Shown here piece after piece: positions 1 to 6,365 of a stretch of DNA of 12,315 bases (positions are counted from its first letter, which is position 1; each line of letters opens with the position of its first letter). This DNA is from Flavobacteriaceae bacterium. GTDB lineage: Bacteria; Bacteroidota; Bacteroidia; Flavobacteriales; Weeksellaceae. Made by a program: the position numbers and the translations under genes. The notes beneath the pieces were generated by a model. It was not told the origin of the DNA, did no database searches, and saw only the letters and a program-made list of their open reading frames with translations. Location: NCBI GenBank assembly GCA_031289875.1, contig JAITOO010000067.1, positions 1 through 12,315 of the forward strand, given 5' to 3'.

Positions 1-1062
1 AATTGTTACTGTACCTGTTCCTTTGTCGGCATAGCCTACAACTTTCGCATTAGTATTAGGGTTCTCTTTCAAGAAAGTTACCGCTTCGTTTATAATGGAT
101 TTCTGTTTAGCCGTTTCAACCAAATATTTGTTGATGGTGAACGGAACAGCTATCACTTTGGTAACGTTGGCTTTAACAGTTTTTTCAGGTTGCTGTTGTT
201 CCACCACAGGTTTTTGAGCCAACTGTTGTCTCAAGCTGTCGTTTTCAGCGATTAAAGCGCGTACCTTACCGGTCAAGTCTTCAACAAGCGGAGTATCTAA
301 GTCGTCTTGGACACAAATTTCCGCCCTGTTAAACGTTTGTTTTTTACTTAGTTTGAAATTGAGTCCAAACATAACGGAAACTATACCGTCCCAGTCTTGT
401 CTGTCGAAACTTTTGTTGGCATAAGCCACTTCTGAGTTTTGTCCAAAACGGGCAGAGTTCCATTTAGACTGCACTGCCTGTCCTGAGATATCCACCGTAA
501 AATCCAACTTCTTGCCCAGTTTGAATGTGTTCAGCAAACCAACCACAGGCACAAAAGATTTGTTAAAGTTCCACCAATCGCCGTTCCACGGCCATTCATT
601 TGCACCGATGCCTACTCCAACATAAGGAATAAGGTTATACGTTCTGTTAGGTTTGTAGCCTGCTACCCAGTTGGAGAAGTTAAACAAGCCGTCGACGTGG
701 ACAGTTGCATATCCGTCCGTAGCCACTTTGTGCTTAGGCTCTTCGTTGAGAAGAGGCACGCCGTGTTTGTTATAGGTGTGCAGAATGCCTCCCTGTATGT
801 TCAAACGACCACCCCACAAAGGGGTAAACCACTTGCCTACACTGGCGGTTGCACCCCATGTAATGCCTTTTATGAAAGATTCACGATTGCTCGGTCCTCC
901 ATCCCAATAAAAAGCGGGACCTCCGCCCACATTCAGGAACCAATTGTCCCAAAATTTGTTTGTTTCATAGCCTGATTGTTTATCTGTATAACCGGCGCTT
1001 TGCTGAGAAAACAGACTTAATGAAGCTATTGCAAAAGAAAAAACAAAAATAGTCTTTTTCAT
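1..1062 (-). CDS. OmpA-family outer-membrane protein, C-terminus cut by the window edge
   Basis: My translation gives 354 codons from ATG at 1062-1060 with no stop before the window edge. The N-terminus MKKTIFVFSFAIASLSLFSQ is a signal peptide (about residues 1-20). Residues about 35-240 are rich in Gly, Trp, Tyr and Phe with alternating hydrophobic strands, as in an outer-membrane beta-barrel. Residues about 260-282 (LTGKVRALIAENDSLRQQLA) look like a short coiled coil, followed by a Gln/Pro linker. From about residue 300 an OmpA/MotB peptidoglycan-binding domain begins (VIAVPFTINKYLV, then AKVVGYADKGTGT) and is cut off; the missing part should hold the rest of the peptidoglycan-binding site. 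The likely role is structural: a barrel anchored to the cell wall. Bacteroidota proteins of this design are usually 370-400 residues, so perhaps 30-50 are missing. Start choice is supported by the signal peptide and by a good promoter 34 nt upstream. The family is confident; the exact function is not. Confidence 0.9.
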   Translation of the reverse strand, partial: MKKTIFVFSFAIASLSLFSQQSAGYTDKQSGYETNKFWDNWFLNVGGGPAFYWDGGPSNRESFIKGITWGATASVGKWFTPLWGGRLNIQGGILHTYNKHGVPLLNEEPKHKVATDGYATVHVDGLFNFSNWVAGYKPNRTYNLIPYVGVGIGANEWPWNGDWWNFNKSFVPVVGLLNTFKLGKKLDFTVDISGQAVQSKWNSARFGQNSEVAYANKSFDRQDWDGIVSVMFGLNFKLSKKQTFNRAEICVQDDLDTPLVEDLTGKVRALIAENDSLRQQLAQKPVVEQQQPEKTVKANVTKVIAVPFTINKYLVETAKQKSIINEAVTFLKENPNTNAKVVGYADKGTGTVTI

Positions 1063-1096
1063 ACTCTAAATAATTTTTTGATTTCTTATTTTCATG

Positions 1097-1128
1097 CAAA
1101 GGTAATTCAAATTTGTTATATAAACAAA
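1097..1128 (-). promoter_or_regulatory. Bacteroidota-type promoter of the OmpA-like gene
   Basis: On the minus strand TTTG (1128-1125) is followed after 20 bp by TACCTTTG (1104-1097). This matches the primary sigma consensus of Bacteroidota (TTTG, about 19-21 bp, TAnnTTTG) at both elements. The box ends 34 nt before the start codon, so a leader of roughly 28-30 nt is expected. It is the most complete promoter in the window, which fits an abundant envelope protein. Confidence 0.8.
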
Positions 1129-1136
1129 ATTTTGTT
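1123..1136. repeat. 14-bp perfect palindrome over the OmpA-like gene's -33 element
   Basis: AACAAAATTTTGTT reads the same on both strands and contains the TTTG of the -33 element. It could be an operator for a dimeric regulator. It could equally be a by-product of AT-rich promoter sequence, so the regulatory reading is weak. Confidence 0.3.
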
Positions 1137-1203
1137 AAAAAAATCTATCCCACAGATTCTACTCCTTGTAATCTTCAAAAGTAAACACACAAGTAGTGCT
1201 ATG

Positions 1204-1228
1204 TTAAACAATGAGGTGAATTGTTTAA
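1204..1228 (-). terminator. AT-rich hairpin downstream of the phosphohexomutase gene, possible 3' end
   Basis: TTAAACAAT (1204-1212) and ATTGTTTAA (1220-1228) form a perfect 9-bp stem with a 7-nt loop, about 75 nt after the stop codon of the minus-strand mutase gene. No U-run follows directly, so it is not a textbook intrinsic terminator. The rest of 1063-1302 holds the OmpA-like gene's promoter and nothing else that I recognise. Confidence 0.3.
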
Positions 1229-1302
1229 TCCTGTGAATATTAAATATTTGTGTTTTTTAAGTACATCTTTTTAACATACCACTAATTTATAAAGATATAA
1301 AA

Positions 1303-2688
1303 TTATCTCGAACTTTCTCTGATTTCTTTAATAAACCTTTCTGCCAATTCGTCCGCTTCCTTTTGGGTTGGAGCTTCTGTATAGATGCGGATAATCGGTT
1401 CTGTATTCGATTTGCGCAAATGCACCCAGCCTGTTGGAAAATCAATTTTCAAACCGTCTATTGTGGTGATGTTCTCACTTTTGTATTTTTCCGTCAGGCG
1501 AAAAAGTATTAAATCGGTATCAATAGCGGGATTCAGGTCGATTTTCTGTTTTCCCATGAAATAGGAAGGATATGTCTCCCTCAATTTTTTTACGGAAATT
1601 CCTTTTTTCGCTAAATGCGTTAGAAACAGCGCAATACCCACAAGAGAATCCCTGCCGTAATGCAATTCAGGATAGATAATGCCGCCGTTTCCTTCCCCCC
1701 CTATTTTCGCTCCGATTTCTTTCATCTTCGCTACCACATTGACCTCGCCCACTGCCGAAGCCTCGTATTTTTGGCTGTATTTTTCGGTAATGTCGCGTAG
1801 GGCGCGGGACGACGACAGATTGGATACCGTTGGCGACGGTGTTTGTGAAAGCACATAATCTGCCACAGCGACCAGCGTATATTCTTCGCCGAACATCGTT
1901 CCGTCCTCACAAATCAGTGCAAGCCTGTCCACATCGGGATCTACGACGATTCCCAAATCGGCTTTTTCTTCGGGAACGCGTTTCATGATTTCACCCAGAT
2001 TTTTTTCTAAAGGTTCGGGATTGTGCGGAAAATGCCCATTTGGTTCAGAATACATCTCAATCACATTCACGCCGAGTTTTTTCAAAAGAGCAGGAACGGA
2101 AATACCGCCTGTTGAGTTCACACAGTCCGTAACTACTTTTAAATGAGCACCTTTAATTGCTCCAACATCGACCAAAGGGAGATTTAAAATCTGATTGATA
2201 TGATAATCAATCGCTTCGATATTTTTATCGCAAATACCTAAATCATCAATTTGGGCAAAGTCAAAATCCTCGTTATCAGCAATTTTCAGCAGTTCTTCTC
2301 CATCTTTGTCTGAAATAAATTCTCCTTTTGAATTGAGGAGTTTCAGAGCGTTCCATTGTTTCGGATTATGACTTGCCGTGAGGATAATTCCGCCGTCGGC
2401 GTGCAAGTGCGTAACCATGACTTCCACCGTCGGCGTGGTGGACAAGCCCAAATCCACGACGTGAACGCCCAAACTTTGCAACGTGGCGCAAACGAGGTCT
2501 GAAACCATTTTTCCCGAAATGCGGGCATCGCGCCCAATGATGATTTTTAAAAATTGTTTATTTGAAGTTCTTTTGAGCCAAGTTCCATAAGCAGAAGCGA
2601 ATTTTACAATGTCAATCGGAGTGAGATTGTCTCCTGTTTTTCCTCCGATTGTTCCGCGAATACCTGAAATACTTTTAATTAATGACAT
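1303..2688 (-). CDS. glmM: Phosphoglucosamine mutase (GlmM-type phosphohexomutase)
   Basis: The 461-residue protein has all four signatures of the alpha-D-phosphohexomutase family: the N-terminal SGIRGTIGG, the phosphoserine loop TASHNP (104-109, Ser106 carries the phosphate), the metal loop DPDVDR (250-255), the sugar-binding loop GEGNGG (331-336), and the C-terminal phosphate-binding segment RKSNTEPIIRIY (425-436). The length is usual. GlmM interconverts glucosamine-6-phosphate and glucosamine-1-phosphate in the cytoplasm, on the route to UDP-GlcNAc, peptidoglycan and LPS. Phosphomannomutases (ManB/CpsG) share these motifs, but the GEGNGG loop with SGIRG at the N-terminus favours the GlmM-like group found in Bacteroidota. 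The start lies 6 nt after the stop of the upstream lipoprotein gene, so the two are probably co-transcribed. No key residue is missing. The family is certain, the substrate less so. Confidence 0.88.
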   Translation of the reverse strand: MSLIKSISGIRGTIGGKTGDNLTPIDIVKFASAYGTWLKRTSNKQFLKIIIGRDARISGKMVSDLVCATLQSLGVHVVDLGLSTTPTVEVMVTHLHADGGIILTASHNPKQWNALKLLNSKGEFISDKDGEELLKIADNEDFDFAQIDDLGICDKNIEAIDYHINQILNLPLVDVGAIKGAHLKVVTDCVNSTGGISVPALLKKLGVNVIEMYSEPNGHFPHNPEPLEKNLGEIMKRVPEEKADLGIVVDPDVDRLALICEDGTMFGEEYTLVAVADYVLSQTPSPTVSNLSSSRALRDITEKYSQKYEASAVGEVNVVAKMKEIGAKIGGEGNGGIIYPELHYGRDSLVGIALFLTHLAKKGISVKKLRETYPSYFMGKQKIDLNPAIDTDLILFRLTEKYKSENITTIDGLKIDFPTGWVHLRKSNTEPIIRIYTEAPTQKEADELAERFIKEIRESSR

Positions 2689-2694
2689 TTTTTG

Positions 2695-3267
2695 TTATTT
2701 TTTGAAATAATCTCCAATTTTTTGAATGAGAAAATCAGCGGACTGCCCGCCGATGAAATCTTCGCTGTAATTTCCTTTTTGAATGATAGTCAGTGGAATA
2801 GACCCTTCCCAATCGGGAACAAGTTTTTCAATTTTTGTCGTCTCCGAAGGGGAAACGAATTGATAAACGTTATTCATCTGATGTTTGCCGACAAAAGGCA
2901 GGACGGCAGATTTTTGAGTATCTAAATCATCTAAACTGACAAAAATAAATTTCACCTTAAAATCTTGATATGCAGACTGTAACATTATAAATTCCGGAAT
3001 TTCCTCTACGCAGGGAGGACACCAAGTTGCCCAATAATTGGTAATGTAAATCGTATCGCTCTGTTTTTCATATAGTTGTTGGATTTGGTCGAAAGTCGCA
3101 ACAGTGATTTTGGGCGCTAAGGCAGGCGTATTTTTCTCTTTTTGAATGTTTTGAGTTTTATCAAATTTCAGAGAATCCGACGACAGAAAGTCTGTTTTTT
3201 TTTCTGATTTTTCGGAACAGGAAAAGAAAACGACGATAAAAATATTCCACAAAAAGATTTTTTTCAT
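2695..3267 (-). CDS. TlpA/thioredoxin-like lipoprotein
   Basis: This is a 190-residue protein. A short hydrophobic N-terminus ends in FFSC, a lipobox-like sequence with Cys17 as the lipidation site, followed by a charged linker (SEKSEKK) and low-complexity sequence to about residue 50. A thioredoxin fold follows: the active site WCPPC (82-86) in the context NYWATWCPPCVEEIPEF, and the cis-proline loop at SIPLT (Pro158). WCPPC is typical of the TlpA/ResA group, which reduces or shuffles disulfides outside the cytoplasm, for example during cytochrome c or envelope protein maturation. The protein is probably membrane-anchored on the periplasmic side. It is the first gene of a unit with the mutase gene 6 nt downstream; the two functions do not obviously connect. 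It is divergent from a small membrane protein gene with paired cysteines. The partner substrate cannot be told from sequence. Confidence 0.85.
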   Translation of the reverse strand: MKKIFLWNIFIVVFFSCSEKSEKKTDFLSSDSLKFDKTQNIQKEKNTPALAPKITVATFDQIQQLYEKQSDTIYITNYWATWCPPCVEEIPEFIMLQSAYQDFKVKFIFVSLDDLDTQKSAVLPFVGKHQMNNVYQFVSPSETTKIEKLVPDWEGSIPLTIIQKGNYSEDFIGGQSADFLIQKIGDYFKK

Positions 3268-3284
3268 TGAAAATTATTAAGTTG

Positions 3285-3292
3285 CAAAAATA
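3285..3292 (-). promoter_or_regulatory. -7 box of the TlpA-like gene
   Basis: TATTTTTG on the minus strand fits TAnnTTTG exactly and ends 17 nt before the ATG. No clear -33 TTG lies 19-21 bp further upstream. The leader would be only about 10-13 nt. Confidence 0.5.
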
Positions 3293-3330
3293 CGTTTTTT
3301 TTTGGGAAAAGTTACTGTTTTTAGGTTCAT

Positions 3331-3369
3331 TTTACAACAATTTACAAAAACTTTACAAGTCTTTTACAA
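3331..3369 (+). promoter_or_regulatory. Four helically phased TTTACAA direct repeats, putative activator binding site
   Basis: Exact copies of TTTACAA start at 3331, 3341, 3352 and 3363, spaced 10, 11 and 11 bp, so all face the same side of the helix. The last copy ends 21 bp before the -7 box TAATTTTG, where a -33 element would sit, and no TTTG/TTG is present there. This is the layout of promoters activated by OmpR/PhoB-family response regulators, which bind 11-bp-spaced direct repeats in place of the upstream promoter element; the Gram-positive PhoP box (TTAACA-like) is similar in sequence. The regulator is not known. LytTR regulators, which bind repeats about 21 bp apart, are an alternative reading. 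Confidence 0.55.
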
Positions 3370-3390
3370 ACGAGAGAAAAGGTTAAAACG

Positions 3391-3398
3391 TAATTTTG
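3391..3398 (+). promoter_or_regulatory. -7 box of the membrane protein-purB unit
   Basis: TAATTTTG matches TAnnTTTG and ends 17 nt before the ATG at 3416. The -33 position is occupied by the end of the TTTACAA array rather than by TTTG, which suggests an activator-dependent promoter. Confidence 0.55.
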
Positions 3399-3415
3399 TT
3401 GAAAAAATAAAAATC

Positions 3416-3916
3416 ATGTTACGATTTCTTACCATTCTGACTTTCTTGATTTTAACCGCTCCTATGTGGGATATGTGTTCGGATTCGTCATGCAAAAAAA
3501 TGGTGGCGCAACCGGTTGATGTTCAACTTTCAACAGAAGAGAACAAATCGCCTGCGGAAACAGTGAAGCCTATAACAAGAAAGATAATAGGAAAAACGTT
3601 TCTTAATGGTTATGAATTGGTTGAGGTTGCGGCAATTTCTATTTATAAATTGGAATTTCCTAAGGATCCTGTAGATTTCGGATTGTGTCTTTTTATTCCT
3701 TTCTTCTTGATTTCTATTGTGTTATTGTTTCTCGCTTTTTGGGAAGAAAAGAGAAAATTGTTTTTCCGATGGTCTGCCATAAATTTTTGCCTCCTATTGA
3801 TTTCTTATTTTTTAATTTTAAGCGATAGCGATTTTAACCAAATGAAATACGGTTTTTATTTGCTGATGCTCAATTCATTTTTAATTCTTATTTTTGGCAA
3901 AATTTCAAGATTTTAA
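3416..3916 (+). CDS. Small membrane protein of unknown function
   Basis: I do not recognise this 166-residue protein. It has four hydrophobic segments: about 3-17, 87-108, 117-135 and 144-161. Between the first and second lies a polar stretch of about 70 residues with CSDSSC (Cys21 and Cys26). The basic loop EEKRK (110-114) between segments 2 and 3 predicts, by the positive-inside rule, that the 70-residue stretch and its cysteines face the periplasm and that both termini are cytoplasmic. Segment 1 might instead be a cleaved signal. The ATG at 3416 is preferred over the in-frame TTG at 3302: the 38-residue extension would run across the -7 box and the TTTACAA array and has no membrane or signal character. 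The stop codon is 6 nt before the purB start, so the two are probably one transcript. It is divergent from the TlpA-like lipoprotein gene; a thiol link between the two proteins is possible but unproven. Confidence 0.75.
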   Translation: MLRFLTILTFLILTAPMWDMCSDSSCKKMVAQPVDVQLSTEENKSPAETVKPITRKIIGKTFLNGYELVEVAAISIYKLEFPKDPVDFGLCLFIPFFLISIVLLFLAFWEEKRKLFFRWSAINFCLLLISYFLILSDSDFNQMKYGFYLLMLNSFLILIFGKISRF

Positions 3917-3922
3917 CTTGAC

Positions 3923-5350
3923 ATGAACAAATATCAAAATCCGCTGGAAAGCCGCTATTGCAGCGATGAAATGCTGTACAATTTTTCGCCTGAAAAAAAA
4001 TTCACCACTTGGCGAAAACTTTGGTTCGCTCTCGCCGAAATCGAAAAGGAACTCGGCTTGGAAATCACTGACGAACAAATTAAAGAATTGAAAGACAATC
4101 TTTTAAATATTAATTATGAAAAGGCTGCCGAGTATGAGAAAAAATTCCGCCACGATGTCATGGCACACGTCCATACCTATGGAGATGCCGCTCCTACGGC
4201 ACGCCCGATTATCCATTTGGGCGCAACTTCCGCTTTCGTGGGCGATAATACGGATTTGATACAAATTCGAGAGGGTTTTCATTTAATTAAACAAAAATTA
4301 GTAAATGTCATAAAAGGGCTGAATGATTTTGCTCAAAAATATAAGGATTTGCCGACTCTTGGCTTCACTCATTACCAGCCTGCGCAATTGACTACGGTTG
4401 GAAAACGTGCTACGCTTTGGCTTCAATCCGTTTTACTGGATTTTGAGGAGTTGGAATTTCGGGAAAAAACTTTACGCTTTCGCGGAGTGAAAGGCACTAC
4501 GGGAACGGCAGCGAGTTTCAAAGAATTGTTTGACGGAGATTTTGAAAAGGTGAAAACTTTGGACAAAAAACTCTCCGAACGCTTTGGTTTCAAAAACGTT
4601 TTCAAAGTCAGCGGACAAACTTACGACCGAAAAATTGATGCACAAGCCTTGGAAATTCTTTCAAATATTGCCCAATCGGCACATAAATTCACCAATGATT
4701 TACGGCTTTTGCAGAATTTGAAAGAAATTGAAGAGCCTTTTGAAAAAAATCAAATCGGCTCATCGGCAATGGCTTACAAACGCAATCCGATGAGATCGGA
4801 GCGTATCGCTTCGCTGGCAAAATTCGTAATTTCTTTAGCTTCGTCGCCAGCGATGGTCGCTTCTACACAATGGTTTGAACGCACTTTGGACGATTCGGCT
4901 AACAAGAGATTATCAATTCCGCAAGCATTCTTGGCAATAGATGCAATTTTAATAATTTGGAATAACATTTTAGACGGCTTGGTCGTTTATCCTAAAATGA
5001 TTGAAAAACACATCAACGAAGAACTGCCGTTTATGGCTACAGAATACATCATCATGGAAGGCGTGAAGCACGGCGGCGACCGTCAGGAACTGCACGAAAT
5101 TATCCGCACGCACTCTATGGAAGCGGCTCGGCAGGTGAAAATAGAAGGCAAAAACAATGACTTAATTGAAAGGATTTTAACAGACGAAAAAGTTAATATT
5201 GACAAGGAAAAGTTAATATCTTTGCTAAATCCGAAAAATTTTATCGGTTTTGCGTCTGAACAAACCGAAGAATTTTTACAACAGGAAGTTGCGCCCATTT
5301 TGGAAAAATACAAAAATTTTATTGGAATTGATACTGATTTAAAAGTTTGA
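3923..5350 (+). CDS. purB: Adenylosuccinate lyase
   Basis: The 475-residue enzyme belongs to the fumarase/aspartase superfamily. It cleaves adenylosuccinate to AMP plus fumarate, and SAICAR to AICAR plus fumarate in de novo purine synthesis. The superfamily signature is GSSAMAYKRN (279-288) inside the flexible catalytic loop, whose serine serves as general base. Other conserved blocks are RHDVMAHVHTYGD (76-88), HLGATSAFVGDNTDL (98-112), and LGFTHYQPAQLTTVGKR (146-162) with catalytic His150. FERTLDDSANKR (318-329) and LPFMATE (368-374) are also diagnostic. The sequence resembles the long form known from animals and clostridia (human ADSL is 484 residues) rather than the roughly 450-residue enzymes that begin with an ISPIDGRY-like motif. 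The signature reads SSAMAYKRNP where SSAMPYKRNP is more usual. It follows the membrane protein gene by 6 nt, so the promoter in front of that gene probably drives purB. No other pur gene is adjacent; purA lies about 4.7 kb away. Confidence 0.96.
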   Translation: MNKYQNPLESRYCSDEMLYNFSPEKKFTTWRKLWFALAEIEKELGLEITDEQIKELKDNLLNINYEKAAEYEKKFRHDVMAHVHTYGDAAPTARPIIHLGATSAFVGDNTDLIQIREGFHLIKQKLVNVIKGLNDFAQKYKDLPTLGFTHYQPAQLTTVGKRATLWLQSVLLDFEELEFREKTLRFRGVKGTTGTAASFKELFDGDFEKVKTLDKKLSERFGFKNVFKVSGQTYDRKIDAQALEILSNIAQSAHKFTNDLRLLQNLKEIEEPFEKNQIGSSAMAYKRNPMRSERIASLAKFVISLASSPAMVASTQWFERTLDDSANKRLSIPQAFLAIDAILIIWNNILDGLVVYPKMIEKHINEELPFMATEYIIMEGVKHGGDRQELHEIIRTHSMEAARQVKIEGKNNDLIERILTDEKVNIDKEKLISLLNPKNFIGFASEQTEEFLQQEVAPILEKYKNFIGIDTDLKV

Positions 5351-5379
5351 TTTAAGGTTCAATAATCATAATAAAAAGA

Positions 5380-5405
5380 AAACCGCTTCCCGAAAGAAGC
5401 GGTTT
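5380..5405. terminator. GC-core hairpin between convergent purB and the T9SS cargo gene
   Basis: AAACCGCTTC (5380-5389) and GAAGCGGTTT (5396-5405) form a perfect 10-bp stem with a 6-nt loop. On the minus strand it is followed by TCTTTTTATTAT, so it is a good intrinsic terminator for the cargo gene. On the plus strand the tail is weaker, but it lies 30 nt after the purB stop and may serve both genes. Confidence 0.8.
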
Positions 5406-5426
5406 CTCATATTTTCTTATGAGAAA
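5403..5426 (-). terminator. Second hairpin overlapping the first, directly after the cargo gene's stop
   Basis: TTTCTCAT (5403-5410) and ATGAGAAA (5419-5426) form a perfect 8-bp stem with an 8-nt loop. The arm ends at the base next to the stop codon (5427-5429) and shares 5403-5405 with the stronger hairpin, so the two cannot both be fully paired. It may stabilise the mRNA end or assist termination. Confidence 0.4.
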
Positions 5427-6224
5427 TTATTTCTTTACAATTTTTACAACTTGCGTTTTGCCTCCATTGGCAACTTTCACCAAGTAAACACCTGCCTGCA
5501 AATCGCCGGTGTTGATAATTTCGTTCGCATTTGCCGTAACGGATTTAACCAAACCACCGTTCAGGTTGTAGAAATCTACTTTTGACTTGCCGTCCAGCAA
5601 AACAGATACCTCTGAGCCTACCAATGTGGAAGACAATACCGGCGCATTTTTGCCTACGTTCAGGTCATCTACTGCGAAGTTTTTGTCCGTCACTGAGAAG
5701 TCGTCAAAATAAGAAGTTCCACCATTGTACGTTCTTACATGTAGTTGAAGAATTGTTGCGTTATCAGGGACTGTTACATCAACAGTATATTGTGTCCAAT
5801 CTGAAGCTGTAGACAAATAACCATTATAAGGACCTCTCAAAGGGTCGGTTGTTACTTCAGTTGATGTACCAGCTTGATATATCGTAGTACCGCCTACTTC
5901 AGTTAAATAACTTGACCAAATTCTTGTATCTGTGTCGTCCCCCGAAGATTTATACCAAAAAGAAATGGTAATATTATGCCCCGCATATACAGGGATGTTT
6001 TGATAGAACCCTGTCGTTGCTGTTGCTCCAATATAAGCAACACAATTTGTTCCACTATGCGCTCCTGTTGTTACAAGTGTTGGTGCTGTATAGCTTGTAT
6101 TCCAACCTTTTGCCCAAGGAGCAGCGAAACCTTCTTCAAACCCCGGATTTTGTACTAAATTCGATTGAGCAGCTCCGAAAATAACCGTTGCAGCAACTGC
6201 CATTAAAGATAAAATTTTCTTCAT
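5427..6224 (-). CDS. Secreted protein with jellyroll-like domain and T9SS C-terminal sorting domain
   Basis: This is a 265-residue protein. Residues 1-20 (MKKILSLMAVAATVIFGAAQ) are a signal peptide. Residues 21 to about 180 start with NLVQNPGFEEG, contain ISFWYKSSG in the middle and DWTQYTVDVTVP and SYFDDFSVTD near the end; this is the pattern of carbohydrate-binding-type (CBM4/9-like) beta-sandwich modules. After a short linker, residues about 195-265 match the Por/type IX secretion type A tail: VDFYNLNGGLVKSV, then LQAGVYLVKVANGGKTQVVKIVKK-like strands, ending in Lys-Lys. Such tails direct proteins through the outer membrane by T9SS and are then removed, usually with anchoring to surface lipopolysaccharide. 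No catalytic domain is seen, so it is probably a surface or secreted binding protein; the ligand is unknown. It stands alone, with an A/T homopolymer in its upstream region and hairpins at its 3' end. The promoter is not clear: the nearest box, TAACTTAG at 6265-6258, has one mismatch to TAnnTTTG. Confidence 0.85.
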   Translation of the reverse strand: MKKILSLMAVAATVIFGAAQSNLVQNPGFEEGFAAPWAKGWNTSYTAPTLVTTGAHSGTNCVAYIGATATTGFYQNIPVYAGHNITISFWYKSSGDDTDTRIWSSYLTEVGGTTIYQAGTSTEVTTDPLRGPYNGYLSTASDWTQYTVDVTVPDNATILQLHVRTYNGGTSYFDDFSVTDKNFAVDDLNVGKNAPVLSSTLVGSEVSVLLDGKSKVDFYNLNGGLVKSVTANANEIINTGDLQAGVYLVKVANGGKTQVVKIVKK

Positions 6225-6277
6225 AATTTTTGCTTTTTAATTGTTTATTTATTTAGGCTAAGTTACAACTTTTCTGC

Positions 6278-6288
6278 AAAAAAAAAAA
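6278..6288. repeat. Run of 11 A upstream of the T9SS cargo gene
   Basis: Eleven A residues on the plus strand (T on the coding strand) lie 54-64 nt before the cargo gene's start codon. Homopolymers of this length can change by slippage. Here it could alter promoter spacing, but no promoter was placed with confidence. Confidence 0.5.
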
Positions 6289-6365
6289 TAAAATCATGTT
6301 TTTTGTTGAAAAAAATCAGGGTCGTTTATTATCACATTTCGTATGTCACTGAAAAACAGCGAATT

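Noticed and set aside
697..975. Plus-strand open frame of 92 codons
   Set aside because: It lies wholly inside the minus-strand OmpA-like gene, whose translation is clearly protein-like; the plus-strand frame has no recognisable domain.
2692..2925. Plus-strand open frame of 77 codons
   Set aside because: It is antisense to the TlpA-like gene, with no domain and no promoter of its own.
3302..3415. Upstream TTG start adding 38 residues to the membrane protein
   Set aside because: The extension would run through the -7 box and TTTACAA array and shows no signal or membrane pattern; the ATG at 3416 directly precedes a hydrophobic segment and lies 17 nt from the -7 box.
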